Assembly: GCA_023229795.1 (NCBI GenBank)
Contig: JALNYP010000039.1
Location: 1-34,696 of the forward strand
Direction of reading: 5' to 3'
From: Syntrophobacterales bacterium
GTDB taxonomy: Bacteria; Desulfobacterota; Desulfobaccia; Desulfobaccales; 0-14-0-80-60-11
DNA: 34,696 nt
Numbering within the stretch: position 1 is the first letter of the stretch; every line of letters begins with the position of its first letter. Both the position numbers and the translations under genes were made by a program. A model generated the notes under the pieces. That model did no database searches, was not told the DNA's origin, and saw only the letters and a list, made by a program, of their open reading frames with translations. Shown here piece by piece: positions 31,405 to 34,696 of the stretch.

Positions 31405-33042
31405 GTGAAGCGCCCTGACCACCACCCCGGGCCTGGGGTCCTGACTTATGGCTTTGGCCTGCTGCTCTGTGTCCTGATTCTCACCGGCAGCTTCTACAAT
31501 CTAGCCAACTATCCCGCCATCTGGTGGGATGAAGCCATCTTTTCCGAAACCGCCGCCAACCTGGCCCAGCATGGCCGCTACGCCTTTACGGTGCAAAGCC
31601 CCGATCAGTTTAATGATCTGGACTTTCGTATCAGCGCCGGGCCTGCGGTGATCTTGCCGGTGTCCCTGGCTTACAAGCTTTTGGGGGTGCACCTGGCCAC
31701 GGGCCGCCTGGTGGCCGGGGCCTACCTGGTGCTGGCCTTCCTGGCCCTCTTTCTGGCCACCCGGCGCCTCTGGGGATTTCCCACCGCGTTGTTGGCCGTG
31801 GCCCTGGCCTTTTTGGGAACCGATGCCCTGTACTGGGGGCGCTCGGTCCTGGGGGATATCCCGGCCCTGGCGCTCTTCCTCTGCGCCCTGGTCTGCCTCC
31901 TGCGCGGCCTGGAGTCCCGTTCCCTCTGGCCGCTGGTGATCGGCGGCATATTTCTGGGACTGGCGTTCAATGCCAAAGAGTTCTATGGCCTGGCCTTCCT
32001 GCCGCCGCTGGCGATCCTGGCCCGGCAGCGCCGGGGCGAGAGCCGGCGGCTGGCCCTCAGCCTCCTGGCCTTCTGCGCCGGCGCGGCCTTGCCGCTATTG
32101 GCCTATGTGGCTCTCAAGGCGGTGATCCTGGGGAGCCTGGCCGGGGCCCTGGTGCATTTCCTGGCCCAGAAAAAACTCCTCTGCCATGAATTTTTTACTC
32201 CCCTCACCATCGGCCGCATCTACCCGGAAAGCGCTTTATTGCTGTTGCAGGACCCCCTCTTCTGGCTGGGCTGCCTGGGCGCCGGCTGGCTCTGGAAGAA
32301 ACGCGGCCTCTCGGCGGGGGTCAGGCTGTGGATCTGGAACTTCCTCCTCTGGAGCGCGGTTTACCTGACCGCGGTCTATTGGCAGCGTTTTGCCCTGCCG
32401 GCTTTATTCCTGGCCTGCCCGCTGGCGGCCTATTTCCTCAAGGAAGGAGCCGCCCGGCTGACAGAGGGCGTCTTCACCCCGCCGCCCCGCTGGTTGGCCC
32501 CCGGAATCATGGTGGCCTTTCTGGTCCTGTTCTCCTCCGCGGCCGGCCTGGATTACTTCAAACAGATTCTTATCTGCCAGGGCTCGCCTCCGGCGCGGCT
32601 GGTGCAGTATCTTCGCACCCATGTGCCCACGACCCGGTGCCTCATCGAGACCCCGGAATACGAGCTGGTCTTCCTGGACGATAACCACCGCATCCATCTC
32701 ATGCCGTCCTTTTACTTTGTGGAATCCACCCCGGATCGGGTGGTGCTCCTTAACCCCTGGCAGCAGCCTTACGAATTCAACCGGGTGGGGGCCGACCTCC
32801 TGATTATCGGCCGGTTCGGCAAGACCGTCTTCCGGCAGGTTTACTCGCCGGCGCTCATCCAACGGCAATGGCGCCGGATTGCCCAGGTGGATGATTATGA
32901 TATCTACGTCTCCAGAAAATCCGAGAAAAAGATGTTACAATTAATGAATCAAACCTTGGCCTTCCACCAGAAGCATAACCTGATCAACCCCATCATGAAG
33001 AGTGATGTCCCGGGAACGCTGATTGATACGCACTATCATTGA
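31405..33042 (+). CDS. GT39-type membrane glycosyltransferase
   Basis: This polytopic protein of 545 residues has about ten hydrophobic helices and a C-terminal soluble part, of the dolichyl-phosphate-mannose/ArnT (GT39/GT83) type. The motif IWWDEAIFSETAANLA near the first loop supplies the Asp-Glu pair that binds the lipid-phosphate sugar donor. These enzymes transfer a sugar from a polyprenyl phosphate to a protein or lipid on the outer side of the membrane. The GTG start at 31405 is the one that keeps a short N-terminal tail before the first helix; its ribosome site is poor. The last bases overlap the next gene by 20, so the products are co-translated. Confidence 0.85.
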   Translation: MKRPDHHPGPGVLTYGFGLLLCVLILTGSFYNLANYPAIWWDEAIFSETAANLAQHGRYAFTVQSPDQFNDLDFRISAGPAVILPVSLAYKLLGVHLATGRLVAGAYLVLAFLALFLATRRLWGFPTALLAVALAFLGTDALYWGRSVLGDIPALALFLCALVCLLRGLESRSLWPLVIGGIFLGLAFNAKEFYGLAFLPPLAILARQRRGESRRLALSLLAFCAGAALPLLAYVALKAVILGSLAGALVHFLAQKKLLCHEFFTPLTIGRIYPESALLLLQDPLFWLGCLGAGWLWKKRGLSAGVRLWIWNFLLWSAVYLTAVYWQRFALPALFLACPLAAYFLKEGAARLTEGVFTPPPRWLAPGIMVAFLVLFSSAAGLDYFKQILICQGSPPARLVQYLRTHVPTTRCLIETPEYELVFLDDNHRIHLMPSFYFVESTPDRVVLLNPWQQPYEFNRVGADLLIIGRFGKTVFRQVYSPALIQRQWRRIAQVDDYDIYVSRKSEKKMLQLMNQTLAFHQKHNLINPIMKSDVPGTLIDTHYH

Positions 33043-33787
33043 TTTTCGCCGCCATTACCGGGAGTTGCAGGCCGGAGACGCCATCCTCGGCGTCCTGGCC
33101 TTGCGGCCGGGCGAAGAAATCAAACTCCTGGACCTGGCCGCGCGGGGCGTGGCCTTCTTTCCCCCGGTTTTGGCCCAGCTCCTCAGCCGCTCCAAAGTGG
33201 CCCAGGCTGAAGTCCTGGGCGAATACATGGTTCCCGGCAGTTTCGTCGCTTACGCCTTGGCGGACCTGGCCGGGCAGCTGTGCGAATTTGAGGCCAAAGG
33301 CGCGGTGGTCGCCAAACGGGACCGGGCCCACCTGGGCCTGGGGGTCAGCCTCTGGCCCTCCCTGGAAACCCTGTACAGTCTGGCGGGCCTCCAGGGGCTT
33401 ACGTACCCGCTGGTGGTGCAGCCCTTCCTGCCCGGCGCCCGGGACCTGCGGGTCGTGGTTCTGGGCGACTATAGCGAAGCTTATGAACGGGTTAACCCCC
33501 ACAGCTTTCGCAAAAATCTCTTTCAAGGGGGCTCATCCCGACCCGCTGGCCTCACCGGCGAACTGCAGGATTTTTGCCGGCAGGTGATGGCCCGGGGTAG
33601 ATTTCCTTATGCCATCCTCGACCTGCTCCTTGATCCCGAAGACGGCAGGCCTTATCTTTCTGAGATCAGTTTCAAGGGAGGATTGACCGGGGCGGGTCTC
33701 TCCCAAGCTGAGTTCCTTCGACGCGTTGCCGCCCTGGAAGAGGACTTCTACCGACAATGGGAAAGCTCATCGAAGACCCTGCCTTAA
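33023..33787 (+). CDS. RimK-like ATP-grasp protein
   Basis: This 254-residue protein belongs to the ATP-grasp superfamily, closest to RimK-like ligases that join amino acids to carboxyl groups. VVQPFLPGARDLRVVVLG, the Asn-Leu-x-x-Gly-Gly segment (NLFQGG), DLLLDPEDGRPYLSEI and the final SFKGGLTG are the family landmarks, although SEISFKGGL replaces the usual LEVNSSPGL. The only available start near the operon junction is TTG at 33023, 20 bases inside the previous gene; an in-frame stop lies just before it. It also overlaps the following phosphoribosyltransferase gene by 31 bases. The substrate is unknown. Confidence 0.8.
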   Translation: MIRTIIDFRRHYRELQAGDAILGVLALRPGEEIKLLDLAARGVAFFPPVLAQLLSRSKVAQAEVLGEYMVPGSFVAYALADLAGQLCEFEAKGAVVAKRDRAHLGLGVSLWPSLETLYSLAGLQGLTYPLVVQPFLPGARDLRVVVLGDYSEAYERVNPHSFRKNLFQGGSSRPAGLTGELQDFCRQVMARGRFPYAILDLLLDPEDGRPYLSEISFKGGLTGAGLSQAEFLRRVAALEEDFYRQWESSSKTLP

Positions 33788-34449
33788 GGGACCGTATCCA
33801 CGTTTTTTTTGATCGGAGCAGCGCCGGCCAGCATCTGGCCGCCCAACTTAGCAAGGAGCGCGGCGACGGACTGCACCTCTTTGCCATCCCCGCCGGCGGC
33901 GTGCCGGTGGCGGTGGAGATCGCCCGGGCCCTGTCGACTCCCCTGGACCTCATTATTGTCCGCAAAATCCAGCTTCCCTGGACCACCGAAGCCGGTTTTG
34001 GCGCCTTGGACCCCGCGGGCCAGGCCATTTTCAATGAAGACATGCTGCGCCGCATGCCCATGACCCCCGAAGAGATCGAGGCCCAGGTGCAGAAGACTGC
34101 GACCGTCATGCGGCAGCGGGAAGCGGTCTTCCGAGGAGGCAAACCCTATGCCCGCCTGGACGGGCAGACGGCCATGGTAGTCGATGACGGCCTGGCTTCA
34201 GGCTATACCATGCGCGCCGCCCTGCAGTTCCTCAAGGCCCAGGGCGCGGCGCGCCTCATTGTGGCGGTGCCTACCGGCTCCGAGCGCACCGTTTGGGAAC
34301 TGCTCCCCCTCGTGGATGAACTTCACTGCCCCAACGTCCGGGGCGGTTTCTCCTTCGCAGTGGCCGACGCCTACGAGAACTGGTATGATCTCACCGAGGA
34401 CGAGGTGTTGGCTATCCTGGCGGCCCTGAAAACGGAGACGGAAATCTGA
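33757..34449 (+). CDS. Type I phosphoribosyltransferase (COG1926-like)
   Basis: This 230-residue protein of the PRTase fold has the PRPP-binding loop AMVVDDGLASGYTM (about 139-152). The early block FAIPAGGVPVAVEIARAL with IVRKIQLPW is typical of the COG1926 group of predicted phosphoribosyltransferases. The start lies within the end of the ATP-grasp gene. The acceptor base is unknown. Together with the ATP-grasp and glycosyltransferase genes it makes an overlapping three-gene unit, so a shared pathway is likely but unproved. Confidence 0.88.
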   Translation: MGKLIEDPALRDRIHVFFDRSSAGQHLAAQLSKERGDGLHLFAIPAGGVPVAVEIARALSTPLDLIIVRKIQLPWTTEAGFGALDPAGQAIFNEDMLRRMPMTPEEIEAQVQKTATVMRQREAVFRGGKPYARLDGQTAMVVDDGLASGYTMRAALQFLKAQGAARLIVAVPTGSERTVWELLPLVDELHCPNVRGGFSFAVADAYENWYDLTEDEVLAILAALKTETEI

Positions 34450-34696
34450 TATTTCTTCATGAGATGCATTACATGATTTCTGCTCTGACAATCATGAGAG
34501 CTTGTTAAGGTTGTCCATCTGAAGACCTGATATCAGTGGCACAGGCCTCTGGCCTGTGAAAAAGATGACTGTCATACCTGGCCTCCCACGGGCCGGACGC
34601 CTGTGCTACTGAATTTGAATTTCTTGTTTTTTGACAAAGATTTATCTTTCATGCTGCTAATTTGATTAAGGAATCAGGGCTGGCATGCAGGGCTGC
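34450..34696. other. Non-coding end of the window
   Basis: No credible gene is seen after the PRTase stop. The stretch holds the palindromic pair at 34535-34610 and is AT-rich near its end. The next gene, if any, lies beyond the window. Confidence 0.5.
34535..34610. repeat. Composite inverted repeat (CACAGGCC type)
   Basis: A palindrome CACAGGCC-TCT-GGCCTGTG (34540-34558) is followed by a partner in the other orientation. The outer AGTGGCACAGGC (34535-34546) is matched by GCCTGTGCTACT (34599-34610). It resembles the copy at 15157. Confidence 0.7.

Noticed and set aside
31212..31418. A 68-codon frame after the U32 terminator
   Set aside because: It starts inside the terminator hairpin, has no ribosome site and overlaps the GT39 gene start. 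The translation is basic and low in complexity.
1..34696. CRISPR array, prophage, integron, IS element or tRNA-linked island
   Set aside because: No evenly spaced direct repeats, integrase, transposase, phage structural gene or tRNA was found. The repeats present are short palindromes and heptamers.

Overview
The window is a GC-rich chromosomal segment from what looks like an anaerobic, Gram-negative-type bacterium. It carries a nickel carbon-monoxide dehydrogenase (cooS), a ferredoxin-dependent 2-oxoacid oxidoreductase, an iron-sulfur flavoprotein, a U32 protein with an iron-sulfur-type cysteine set, and Tat-type membrane anchors. Gene content and dense intergenic palindromes suggest a deltaproteobacterial lineage (Desulfobacterota/Syntrophobacterota, Desulfobacca-like). 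That placement is an inference from gene content, not from a marker gene. I see no rRNA, tRNA, CRISPR array, transposase or prophage.

Layout. The left half (about 1-15 kb) is mostly on the minus strand: cooS; an ECF sigma factor with an AhpD-like CxxC protein; a membrane adenylate-cyclase-type sensor followed by an exported SUMF1-fold protein; an addB-addA-type recombination nuclease/helicase pair; and ftsH. At 15-19 kb are a small cysteine-rich unknown gene (+), an isolated ruvB (-), a DUF202 membrane protein and a two-gene ABC exporter (+). At 19-25 kb are murI, an iron-sulfur flavoprotein, a Crp/Fnr regulator, a convergent pair encoding Tat-type anchor proteins with zinc ribbons (the second also carrying a GNAT acetyltransferase domain), and rarA. 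At 25-35 kb, all on plus, are a pseudo-receiver/MTH1187/dnaJ operon, a korAB-like operon ending in a 55-residue membrane protein, a U32-family gene behind a clear promoter and a structured leader of about 180 nt, and an overlapping operon of GT39-type glycosyltransferase, RimK-like ATP-grasp and phosphoribosyltransferase.

Gene cooperation. CooS and the 2-oxoacid oxidoreductase both feed or draw on low-potential ferredoxin. AddA/AddB, RuvB and RarA serve recombination and fork repair. FtsH and DnaJ serve protein quality control.

The most notable items are: (1) a protein joining a Tat-type anchor, a zinc ribbon and a GNAT domain, next to a shorter anchor/zinc-ribbon protein; (2) many dispersed short palindromes, often bordered by GTAGGG, one of which has expanded in frame inside addB; (3) a separate class of seven-base tandem repeats in intergenic DNA, sometimes directly before start codons; (4) the structured leader of the U32 gene; (5) a receiver domain with Glu at the phospho-acceptor position.
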